From: Candidatus Helarchaeota archaeon
GTDB lineage: Archaea > Asgardarchaeota > Lokiarchaeia > Helarchaeales > HEL-GB-A
Direction of reading: 5' to 3'
Length of the DNA stretch: 11,076 nt
Assembly: GCA_013375405.1 (NCBI GenBank)
Contig: JABXJU010000140.1
Location: 1 to 11,076, forward strand
In this document: positions 5,207-11,076 of the stretch, in pieces
Layout of the letters: each line of letters begins with the position of its first letter
Numbering within the stretch: position 1 is the first letter of the stretch
Notes under the pieces: model-generated
Told to the model about the DNA's origin: nothing
The model's database searches: none
The model's input: the letters and a program-made list of their open reading frames with translations, nothing else
Made by a program: the position numbers and the translations under genes

Positions 5207-5419
5207 ATGAAGGAATTATCCATTCTGGCATTCAAAAGGATAATCAGACAGGCAGGGGCAAGGGCAAGCGATGAGGCAGCCAGAGAGCTGGCAAGGTTGG
5301 TTGAGGAGATGGCAAGGGAGATAGCCGAACTGAGCAAGACCCTTGCCGAGCACGCTGGCAGGCAGACGGTCAAGGAAAAGGATGTCCAGGTGGCCGTAAA
5401 AGAGTGGAAAGCTCGCTGA
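5207..5419 (+). CDS. Archaeal HMf-type histone
   Basis: A 70-residue histone-fold protein close in length to HMfA/HMfB. It forms dimers and larger stacks that wrap DNA. Visible landmarks: first helix region ELSILAFKRIIRQAGA (3-18), central helix EAARELARLVEEMAREIAEL (about 23-42), and the loop-2 signature HAGRQT (49-54), with R52 and T54 conserved and K-x-K-D ahead of the last helix. H49 and D59, which in HMf-type histones make the dimer-dimer interface, are both present, so multimer formation is plausible. The usual Lys of R-K-T is Gln53, and loop 1 looks one residue shorter than in HMfB; both could alter DNA affinity. Start ATG 5207 follows AAAGGAAG. It sits among element-type genes, so it may be an element-encoded rather than a chromosomal histone. 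Confidence 0.93.
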   Translation: MKELSILAFKRIIRQAGARASDEAARELARLVEEMAREIAELSKTLAEHAGRQTVKEKDVQVAVKEWKAR

Positions 5420-5460
5420 GAGGATAAATAAAGGTCAATTCTGCAATTTTCGCACCCGCC

Positions 5461-5506
5461 TAATATATTCCCCTCTTATTCAAGATAATCTCATATTCTG
5501 GTGATC
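5461..5506 (+). promoter_or_regulatory. Promoter and strong ribosome site before the coiled-coil gene
   Basis: TAATATATTC (5461-5470) is a good TATA-like box about 45 bases before the ATG at 5510. GGTGATC (5500-5506) is an exact match to the archaeal anti-Shine-Dalgarno partner and lies three bases before that ATG. A GTG at 5501 lies inside this motif, so it is unlikely to be the start. Confidence 0.5.
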
Positions 5507-5509
5507 TTC

Positions 5510-6145
5510 ATGGTATCCAGAGGATTCAGGTTGGATGAGGACATTTATGAATGGGAAAAGCCATATAAAGATTTAGTTTCAGCAGAAGCTGAATCGATAA
5601 GTAAAGAAGATTTAAGAGAGCTTAACGATATTGAGCTTGAAAAACACTGGAAGGAGATTTTTGATTCCCCGGAGACAGCTCAGGAATTTAAGGAAGAAGA
5701 TTTCAAGAGTTTGATGCTTAAACCTGAGGAGTTCGATTTTTCCCGTGCTCAGGAGGATAAAAGGAAAAGGACTCCAGGGGTGTCCAGGATCCTGACAGAG
5801 ACATTCTCGAACAAGCTTAAGATACTCAAAGAGGCAATGGATGAGATTGACAGGGAGATTGAAGAGAGGATTGAGCTGGGAAAATCATTCAGGGAAAGGA
5901 TTGATACCGAGATCTTCAAGTGCCAGACCCAGCTGAAGTATATCGAGAATTACACGGTAGGTTACAATCCGAGCATTGAATTCAGGAGAATGGGACTGGA
6001 GAGGCAGATACTCATACTCACAAAGGAGCTCCGGAGCGAGGAGCTGAGGGCATGGGAGGATTTGGTATCCCTGATGAAGGAGAGGAGGACGTTCGTCATG
6101 GAATACGAGAACCTGATAAATACCAGGAAGATGATTGCCAGGTGA
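5510..6145 (+). CDS. Coiled-coil protein paired with the HerA-nuclease
   Basis: A 211-residue charged protein with no membrane segment and no known catalytic motif. The N-terminal part (about 1-90) is acidic and contains short helices (ISKEDLRELNDIELEKHWKE). From about 95 to the end it is dominated by long helices of heptad character (SNKLKILKEAMDEIDREIEE, then RIELGKSFRERIDTEIFK), broken near 150 by YTVGYNPSIEF, so a folded-back coiled-coil hairpin is likely. I do not recognise a family. Its stop is 22 bases before the ATPase start, so the two are almost surely one operon and it is likely a partner, adaptor or scaffold for that motor. Start chosen at ATG 5510 because the upstream GTG (5501) falls in the ribosome site. 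Confidence 0.75.
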   Translation: MVSRGFRLDEDIYEWEKPYKDLVSAEAESISKEDLRELNDIELEKHWKEIFDSPETAQEFKEEDFKSLMLKPEEFDFSRAQEDKRKRTPGVSRILTETFSNKLKILKEAMDEIDREIEERIELGKSFRERIDTEIFKCQTQLKYIENYTVGYNPSIEFRRMGLERQILILTKELRSEELRAWEDLVSLMKERRTFVMEYENLINTRKMIAR

Positions 6146-6167
6146 ATTAATTGTAGCCGGTGTTTTT

Positions 6168-8243
6168 ATGAAAATAGAGGAAGTGTTCAGAAAGCTCAAG
6201 CCGATCGCGGAGAAGGATATGGACCTGCTCTGGCAGGAGTACATACTGGCAGATTCAAAAACCAGGAAAGCGATAGAGGAAGCCCTGCACATAATCATGG
6301 CTGAGAATCTCGAGGAGACCTATGAGGAGAGAAACATCCTGCTTGAACCACCTCCTAGAGAAATCGCATCCGGGGATTATCCCCTGGGAATTGTTTTTTA
6401 CGGAAAAGATAGATTTCACCCCTTTGGATTGAGGGAGGAGGAATGGATTCAGCATGTGGGTATATTCGGGAGATCAGGAAGCGGAAAGACCAATGTTGCG
6501 TTCATCATTGTCCTGAACCTGTTGAGGAAAAACAAGCCCTTCCTTGTATTCGACTGGAAGAGGAATTACAGGGATTTGCTGTCTATAGTCCCTGAAAAAG
6601 AAATTTGGGTCTTCACGGTTGGGAGAAGCGTATCTCCATTCTATTTCAACCCCCTGATTCCCCCTGCTGGGTCTCCACCCAAGATATGGCTGAAGAAGAT
6701 TATAGAGATAATGGCACACGCGTATTTTCTAGGTGAAGGAGTTTCTTATCTTCTGCAGAAAGCAATCGATTCGGTATACAGGGAATTCGGGGTTTATGAG
6801 GGCGATCCAGGAATTTATCCCAACCTGGGTGATGTGAAAAGTTGGCTTGAGAACTACAAAGCAAAAGGCAGAGAGGCTTCCTGGATGGAGTCTGCCCTCA
6901 GGGCTGTCGGGGTTCTGTGTTTCGGTGAGGTGGGGAATGTTCTTAACCAGAGGTTCAATCTGCCCTTGGATGAGCTTCTGAAGAAGAATGTTATCCTTGA
7001 ACTTGATGCCCTCACCAACTCTGATAAAACCTTTTTGATAGAATCCTTTCTACTATGGATTCATCACTACAGGATGGCTGAGGGGAAAAGGGAGAGACTG
7101 AAACACATAATAATGATCGAGGAGGCTCATCACATCCTATTGAGGAGGAAGCAGGAGATAATGGGAGAGGAGGCTGTCACTGATATCATTCTTAGGGAGA
7201 TCAGGGAACTTGGGGAATCGATTATTCTGATCGATCAGCATCCCTCTCTGATAAGCAAACCAGCCCTGGGAAACACCTACTGCACCATAGCGATGAATCT
7301 CAAGCACAGATCAGATATCGCCATGATATCCGACTGCATGCTCCTTGATAGCAAAAAGACAAGATATCTGGGCAAGCTTGAAATCGGAACAGGGATGGTC
7401 AAGCTTCAGGGGAGATGGTTTGAGCCATTTCTGGTCAGGTTTCCTCTGGTGAAGGTAAGTAAAGGGAGCATGAGCGATGCTATGATCAGAGAGCGGATGG
7501 CTGAGTTTTATAAGGATAATTTCAGTGATTTGACCGAGATGAATACTTTTAAGTCACAAGAGAACGAAGGAGAGGTTTTTAGAGATTTTAGAAGAAGAGA
7601 GAAAGAGGAAAAAACCGAAGCAAAAAACCTGCCAAAGGAAACTGATTCTCTACCGCAAGGTGAAATATTGATGTTGAAGGATATAGTGAAACACAGATTC
7701 TCATCAACATCTGAACGGTATCGCAGGCTTGGATTGAATGCCTATCAGGGAAACAAAATCAGGGTTGCCCTGGTTGAAAAAGGATTAATCGAAATCAAGG
7801 ATTTGCCAGTAAGGACGGGAAGGTTAAAGATTTTCGAGCTAACAGACAAGGGAAAGGAGGTTCTCAGGAGCGTGGGGATTGATGTAAATTCATCCCACAG
7901 GAAAGGTGGGTTTGAACATGAATACTGGAAAGACAAGGTTGCTGAGCATTTCAGGAGAAAAGGTTATCGTGTTATTGAGGAATACCCTATCGGCGAGGGG
8001 AAAGCAGTGGACCTTGTTGCCATGAATGATAAGGAAAGGATAGCGATAGAAATTGAGACCGGTAAATCTGATGCTGTTTATAACATACAGAAGGACTTGA
8101 AGACTGGATTCAACACTATCTTTTGCCTGCTCCTGAACGAGAAGATAAAACAAAAGATAGAGGAGATGATATCCAACTTAGCTCTGAGTAATAGCCAAAT
8201 TAAGATTATGGAAATCAGCAGATTTATGAATGATGAAAGCTAA
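6168..8243 (+). CDS. HerA/DUF87-type ATPase fused to winged helix and PD-(D/E)XK-like nuclease
   Basis: A 691-residue protein of the FtsK/HerA superfamily, hexameric motors that pump or unwind DNA. Walker A is GRSGSGKTN (K107), Walker B is IIMIEEAHH (E318, E319), and a sensor-like strand IILIDQHPS follows (D356, Q357). About 490-575 reads as a winged helix (LKDIVKHRFSSTSERYRRLG ending LTDKGKEVL). The C-terminus (about 580-691) has EYWKDKVAEHFRRKGYRVIE, then D615 in VDLV and IEIETGKSD (E628, E630, K633), a nuclease-like core in which the usual ExK is ExE. This IEIETG signature recurs in archaeal mobile-element ATPases, from memory. Start ATG 6168 has GGTG five bases upstream; a TTG at 6135 is an alternative. 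Role is inferred: DNA transfer, packaging, end processing or defence. Confidence 0.85.
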   Translation: MKIEEVFRKLKPIAEKDMDLLWQEYILADSKTRKAIEEALHIIMAENLEETYEERNILLEPPPREIASGDYPLGIVFYGKDRFHPFGLREEEWIQHVGIFGRSGSGKTNVAFIIVLNLLRKNKPFLVFDWKRNYRDLLSIVPEKEIWVFTVGRSVSPFYFNPLIPPAGSPPKIWLKKIIEIMAHAYFLGEGVSYLLQKAIDSVYREFGVYEGDPGIYPNLGDVKSWLENYKAKGREASWMESALRAVGVLCFGEVGNVLNQRFNLPLDELLKKNVILELDALTNSDKTFLIESFLLWIHHYRMAEGKRERLKHIIMIEEAHHILLRRKQEIMGEEAVTDIILREIRELGESIILIDQHPSLISKPALGNTYCTIAMNLKHRSDIAMISDCMLLDSKKTRYLGKLEIGTGMVKLQGRWFEPFLVRFPLVKVSKGSMSDAMIRERMAEFYKDNFSDLTEMNTFKSQENEGEVFRDFRRREKEEKTEAKNLPKETDSLPQGEILMLKDIVKHRFSSTSERYRRLGLNAYQGNKIRVALVEKGLIEIKDLPVRTGRLKIFELTDKGKEVLRSVGIDVNSSHRKGGFEHEYWKDKVAEHFRRKGYRVIEEYPIGEGKAVDLVAMNDKERIAIEIETGKSDAVYNIQKDLKTGFNTIFCLLLNEKIKQKIEEMISNLALSNSQIKIMEISRFMNDES

Positions 8244-8383
8244 AAGAAACCCGCATTAGGCATCTTATTAATTCTTTATCTATGTTTAAACAATTCTTTT
8301 TAAGGTATAAATTCTTAAAATTAATTGCATGATAAGCAAGCCTCAAAAAGCACTATTTTAAGTTATATGGAAATAATCAGATT
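8244..8383. promoter_or_regulatory. cdc6 upstream region, possible origin and promoter
   Basis: This 140-base A+T-rich gap precedes the initiator gene. It holds the palindrome TGTTTAAACA (8283-8292), the inverted pair TTTTAAG (8298-8304) and CTTAAAA (8314-8320), and TAAGTTATATGG (8360-8371), the same promoter-like box as at 4941-4952. The box lies about 13-24 bases before the ATG and no Shine-Dalgarno motif is present, so a leaderless or nearly leaderless cdc6 transcript is likely. Archaeal origins often lie next to cdc6, but no clear ORB element with a G-run was found here. Confidence 0.4.
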
Positions 8384-9430
8384 ATGCCATATGATACAGA
8401 TGAGTCAGAAATTGCGAAGAATCCAAATATATTCAATAATTCATATATCCCTCGAGGCATTTTTGCAAGAGATCCCCACCTGAAGAATCTGCATTCCTGC
8501 TTCTCCCTGGTACTGAAAGGGAACAAACCCCTGCATGCCTGGCTCTATGGAAAACCGGGAACTGGTAAGTCCCTGGTAGCCAAGTATTTTCTTCAGGAAT
8601 TGATGGAGAAACACCAGATCAACGGAGCATATATCAACTGCTGGAGGACCAACTCCTTCTATTCGGTTCTGGACACTGTTCTAAATGAGTTGAGGTTTGG
8701 CTTTGGCGATGAGCGGGATACCCGGGTCAAGCTCTACCAGTTTGAAAGGCGTGTTCGGGAAAAGCCCTTTGCCGTAGTTCTGGATGAGGTTGACCTAATG
8801 CCTCTTAAGGACAGAAACGCAATGATATATAATTTCTGCAACATTGGGAAAATTGGGTTGATATGCATAAGCGAAAGCAGGTATGCAATCCTTTCACTCG
8901 AAGATAGAATCAAATCAAGGCTTAATCCCAGGGTTATCCATTTTAAGCCTTACACAAAAGAGGACCTCGTTAGAATTCTTAGAGAACGGGCGTTGATGAA
9001 ACTGGACTGCAAAAGGTGGAATGAGAATATTCTTAAAAAGATTGCCGAAATTGCTAAAGGGGATGCCAGGGTAGCTATTCATACCTTAAAAAGGGCCTGC
9101 CAGCATTCGGAGGATGAGGGCTCCAAAGCAATAGAATTAAAACATATCAAAAAGGGCTATTATGGAGTCGATGATCTTAAGAAGGAATATCGCTTAAAAA
9201 GATTGACCGAACATCACAGAATTCTGTTCCAGCTAATAAAGATGAATTCCGGAATAATTTCTAATCAGTTATGGAATTGCTACCTGCAAGAATGCAGGAA
9301 TCAAAACCTCAATCCCATTGCCAAGCGCACATTTTCACACTATACGAGCAATCTGAACGAATTGAAATTGATAAAGGTGGAGAGGGCAAGAGTCAGGGGA
9401 AGAGTCTATTCTTTCAAGGTTTCTGATTGA
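8384..9430 (+). CDS. cdc6: Orc1/Cdc6-type replication initiator
   Basis: A 348-residue AAA+ ATPase of the archaeal Orc1/Cdc6 family, which binds origin repeats and loads the MCM helicase. The N-terminus has the typical lead-in (YIPRGIFARDPHLKNL). Walker A is GKPGTGKS (56-63, K62), Walker B is VVLDEVD (D134, E135), a sensor-1 candidate is CISES near 166, and sensor 2 is GDARVAI (R229). The C-terminus (about 265-348) matches a winged helix (HHRILFQLIKMNSGIISNQL and the ending VRGRVYSFKV), which binds DNA. It is a little shorter than many chromosomal copies (about 400), as is common on plasmids and integrated elements. No ribosome site precedes the ATG. Its position between element genes and an integrase suggests that it starts replication of the element itself. 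Confidence 0.92.
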   Translation: MPYDTDESEIAKNPNIFNNSYIPRGIFARDPHLKNLHSCFSLVLKGNKPLHAWLYGKPGTGKSLVAKYFLQELMEKHQINGAYINCWRTNSFYSVLDTVLNELRFGFGDERDTRVKLYQFERRVREKPFAVVLDEVDLMPLKDRNAMIYNFCNIGKIGLICISESRYAILSLEDRIKSRLNPRVIHFKPYTKEDLVRILRERALMKLDCKRWNENILKKIAEIAKGDARVAIHTLKRACQHSEDEGSKAIELKHIKKGYYGVDDLKKEYRLKRLTEHHRILFQLIKMNSGIISNQLWNCYLQECRNQNLNPIAKRTFSHYTSNLNELKLIKVERARVRGRVYSFKVSD

Positions 9431-9491
9431 TGCTTGTATGGGCATATTCGGTATTGAGTATGGATAATCCATTTTTATTCAGGCATCAATC
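9425..9491. repeat. 9-bp inverted repeat spanning the cdc6 stop
   Basis: GATTGATGC (9425-9433) covers the cdc6 stop codon and pairs exactly with GCATCAATC (9483-9491). Between them lies the small palindrome GGATAATCC (9462-9470). The outer arms would close a 49-base loop just before the ribosome site GGGGGT of the next gene. It may be an operator, an initiator-binding site or a transcript-end structure. Confidence 0.4.
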
Positions 9492-9508
9492 CATTACAGG
9501 GGGTAAAT

Positions 9509-9649
9509 ATGCAAAAGGCAAATAAAAATACCGATGAGGAAATGAAAACGGTCGTTGAAAATGAACCTGCATGGGTAAAAAGAGTTCTTGATTTATATGA
9601 AAGAATCAAAAGGAATAATGAACGAAATAGAGAAATCGACAATGTTTGA
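9509..9649 (+). CDS. Small charged hypothetical protein (46 aa)
   Basis: ATG at 9509 opens 46 codons to TGA at 9647-9649. It is preceded by a strong ribosome site, GGGGGT (9499-9504), four bases upstream. The peptide is highly charged and helix-prone (DEEMKTVVENEPAWVKRVLD then LYERIKRNNERNREI). It overlaps the next gene by 32 bases if that starts at 9618. No family is recognised. The ribosome site and the tight overlap are the main evidence that it is real. It could be a small regulator or partner of the downstream winged-helix protein. Confidence 0.55.
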   Translation: MQKANKNTDEEMKTVVENEPAWVKRVLDLYERIKRNNERNREIDNV

Positions 9650-9908
9650 AAATCACCGTTACCTTGAACCTGTGAACAGAAGGAGCGAGAGTCCAGCTAG
9701 CGAATTTGATTTTTTCAGACATGTTTATGATATTCTGCTAAGGAGGAGCTACTCTGTTTTCTTTGATTATCATGATCTCTATTCCTACCTTGGCCGGAGA
9801 TTCTGCCTGAGAAAAAACGAAATCAAGAAGCTTCTGCGTTCCATGAAAATGAGGGGATATCTTGTTATCCAAAAGAGAGGCGTCAAACTTTTAGTAAAAT
9901 CAATTTAA
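9618..9908 (+). CDS. Small winged-helix DNA-binding protein (96 aa)
   Basis: A 96-residue basic protein. After a polar N-terminal tail, about residues 30-93 show a winged-helix pattern: helix FDFFRHVYDILLRRSYS, then FDYHDLYSYLGRRF, a recognition-like helix RKNEIKKLLRSMKMRGYL, and a wing of VIQKRGVKLLVKSI. This fold suggests a sequence-specific DNA binder regulating the neighbouring cdc6 or integrase. I chose ATG 9618 because AAAAGG lies just upstream; a TTG at 9588 would add ten residues and ATG 9642 would remove eight. The gene starts inside the 46-residue frame, so the two are coupled. The palindrome at 9922-9941, right after its stop, is a natural candidate for its binding site. Confidence 0.6.
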   Translation: MNEIEKSTMFENHRYLEPVNRRSESPASEFDFFRHVYDILLRRSYSVFFDYHDLYSYLGRRFCLRKNEIKKLLRSMKMRGYLVIQKRGVKLLVKSI

Positions 9909-9921
9909 AAAGGTGTAATTG

Positions 9922-9941
9922 CTATTTCGAGATCGAAATAG
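9922..9941. promoter_or_regulatory. 20-bp near-perfect palindrome, candidate operator
   Basis: CTATTTCGA (9922-9930) and TCGAAATAG (9933-9941) are exact reverse complements separated by GA. The site lies 13 bases after the winged-helix gene and about 30 bases upstream of the TATA-like box at 9973-9981. No T-run follows, so a terminator is less likely than a protein-binding site. Confidence 0.5.
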
Positions 9942-9972
9942 AACAAAGAATCTTAAATTCAACAGGCGATAA

Positions 9973-9990
9973 TTTTATATACCCTTTTAA
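9973..9990 (+). promoter_or_regulatory. Promoter-like TATA box for the integrase
   Basis: TTTTATATACCC is a good archaeal TATA-like box. Transcription would begin near 10005, leaving a leader of about 105 bases before the integrase ATG. That leader carries the CAGGGCT/AGCCCTG repeats described separately. Confidence 0.5.
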
Positions 9991-10021
9991 TCAATAATAA
10001 TGTAACGGAGAACTCAATCTT

Positions 10022-10109
10022 CAGGGCTTATTATAATCCCTCCTGGGGCTTCTGGTGAGCCCTGTAGATTTCATCCATCCATAAATATTCAGCTATGTAA
10101 TACAGGGCT
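10022..10109 (+). promoter_or_regulatory. Leader with mutually exclusive hairpins before the integrase
   Basis: AGCCCTGTA (10058-10066) can pair with TACAGGGCT (10101-10109), exactly nine pairs, immediately before the ATG at 10110. The same AGCCCTG can instead pair with CAGGGCT at 10022-10028, or AGCCC with GGGCT at 10046-10050 across a 7-base loop. The three pairings exclude one another. The downstream one would bury the weak ribosome site (AGGG). This may be a translational switch, or the repeats may be recombinase arm sites. Confidence 0.4.
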
Positions 10110-11076
10110 ATGATAGACCAAATCAAATTGGAAAGATTGATTGAAAGGTTGAAAAAGGACAGTTCAATCTCTAAAAGAAACAGGGAACTCATTCTATCTT
10201 TCGTAGAAAGGTGTTCAGCAGACGGTATAAAGGCAAAGAGACAGTTCAAATATATTTATGGTCTCAAAAAAATTGCTTTAATGCTTGGAAAGGACTTGGA
10301 TAAGACCAATAAAGAGGATCTACAAAGATTAGTGGCCAGAATAAACACTTCCAGCTTCAAGGAATGGACAAAACATGACTACAAGGTAACCATAAAGAAG
10401 TTCTACAAGCTCATGGAAGGCAATGATGATGATCCTGACTATTGTCCAAAGAAGATAAGATGGATGAAGACAACCATGAAAGAAGAGGATTTTGTTAATC
10501 CTAACGAACTTCTGAGATCTGATGATGTTGATAGGATAGTCTCATTCTGCGATAACATACTACATAAAACAATATGCAGGTTCCTTTTCGAGAGCGGTGT
10601 GAGAGCCGGAGAACTACTATCAATGAAAATCAAGGATGTAAACCTAAAAGAGGGCTATATAACAATCCAGGGGACAAAAACAAAGTATTCTAAGAGGACC
10701 ATTCCTATTGTGCAGTCGGTACCTCTTATGGCACAGTGGTTTGAAGTCCATCCGGACTGTGACCCTGAAAGTTATTTATGGTTGAGTAAGCGGGGGCAAA
10801 GGATATCATACAATAATCTTTGCTACATCCTGAAGGAAGGGGCAAAACGAGCGGGTATAAAGAACAAAAAGGTTAACCCGCATGCATGGAGGAAAGCGTC
10901 AGCAACAGAGAACAGCAAGTATCTTAAATATCCCGAATTATGCACATATCATGGCTGGAAAATAGGCTCTGATATACCTATGCTGTATATTAGATATACC
11001 CAAGAAGATATAAAGAAGGCCCTGCAAAAAAGGAATGGACTTGTTATGGAAAAAGAAGAAGAGAGACCTCAAATTA
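10110..11076 (+). CDS. Archaeal tyrosine recombinase/integrase, 3' partial
   Basis: At least 322 residues, cut by the window edge. Tyrosine recombinases cut and rejoin DNA at specific sites and integrate plasmids or viruses. Residues about 1-125 form an all-helical core-binding (SAM-like) domain. The catalytic domain shows R165 in SGVRAGELLSMKIKD, a K in the beta hairpin GTKTKYSKRTIPI, H258-x-x-R261 in NPHAWRKASATE, then YHGWKIGSDIPMLYIRYT with H281/W283 and the likely nucleophile Y293 (Y296 is the alternative). The GW-GS-P-YI box is typical of archaeal XerC/D-like integrases. All catalytic positions are present, so it should be active if its end is intact. Start ATG 10110 follows an in-frame TAA at 10098; AGGG is a weak ribosome site. 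It probably mobilises the element to the left. Confidence 0.9.
   Translation, partial: MIDQIKLERLIERLKKDSSISKRNRELILSFVERCSADGIKAKRQFKYIYGLKKIALMLGKDLDKTNKEDLQRLVARINTSSFKEWTKHDYKVTIKKFYKLMEGNDDDPDYCPKKIRWMKTTMKEEDFVNPNELLRSDDVDRIVSFCDNILHKTICRFLFESGVRAGELLSMKIKDVNLKEGYITIQGTKTKYSKRTIPIVQSVPLMAQWFEVHPDCDPESYLWLSKRGQRISYNNLCYILKEGAKRAGIKNKKVNPHAWRKASATENSKYLKYPELCTYHGWKIGSDIPMLYIRYTQEDIKKALQKRNGLVMEKEEERPQI

Noticed and set aside
10031..10249. 72-codon minus-strand frame
   Set aside because: Overlaps the integrase leader and 5' coding region antisense; no ribosome site or domain.

Overview
The window looks archaeal, most likely euryarchaeal. It encodes an HMf-type histone and an Orc1/Cdc6 initiator. 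Several starts are preceded by archaeal Shine-Dalgarno motifs (GGTGA, GGTGATC, GAGGTGAT), and TATA-like boxes lie upstream of some genes. The integrase is of the archaeal type with a GW-GS-P-YI box. The gene-poor, A+T-rich left side would suit a methanogen or relative such as the Methanosarcinales, but that assignment is inference.

Layout: 1-1015 is A+T-rich with no convincing gene. A minus-strand pair follows: an EamA/DMT-type transporter (1016-1912) and an unrecognised two-helix membrane protein (1914-2765). From 2766 to 3833 there is no intact gene. Around 3300 the base composition becomes visibly richer in G+C, and 3518-3789 holds a long nested inverted-repeat structure overlapping what may be a decayed reading frame. 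From 3834 to 4808 five very small genes run on the plus strand with four overlapping stop/start junctions: two Cys-rich zinc-binding microproteins, a ribbon-helix-helix protein, a helical protein and a coiled-coil protein. They end at a hairpin-plus-T-run terminator. The stretch 4809-5206 has no protein gene but contains a promoter-like element, CGGTTA repeats and a second terminator-like hairpin, and may encode a small RNA. Then come a histone (5207-5419), a coiled-coil protein (5510-6145), a 691-residue HerA/DUF87-type ATPase with a winged-helix-like region and a C-terminal PD-(D/E)XK-like nuclease domain (6168-8243), an Orc1/Cdc6 initiator (8384-9430), two small proteins (9509-9649 and 9618-9908) and a tyrosine recombinase that runs off the right edge (10110-11076).

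Taken together, 3300-11076 reads as part of an integrated plasmid or virus-like element. Cdc6 would serve replication, the integrase would serve insertion, RHH and winged-helix proteins would regulate, the histone would package or silence DNA, and the coiled-coil/HerA-nuclease pair would handle DNA in transfer, packaging, end processing or defence. No tRNA, rRNA, CRISPR array or intact insertion sequence was found. The element's ends cannot be placed, because no repeated attachment site is visible and the integrase is cut by the window edge.
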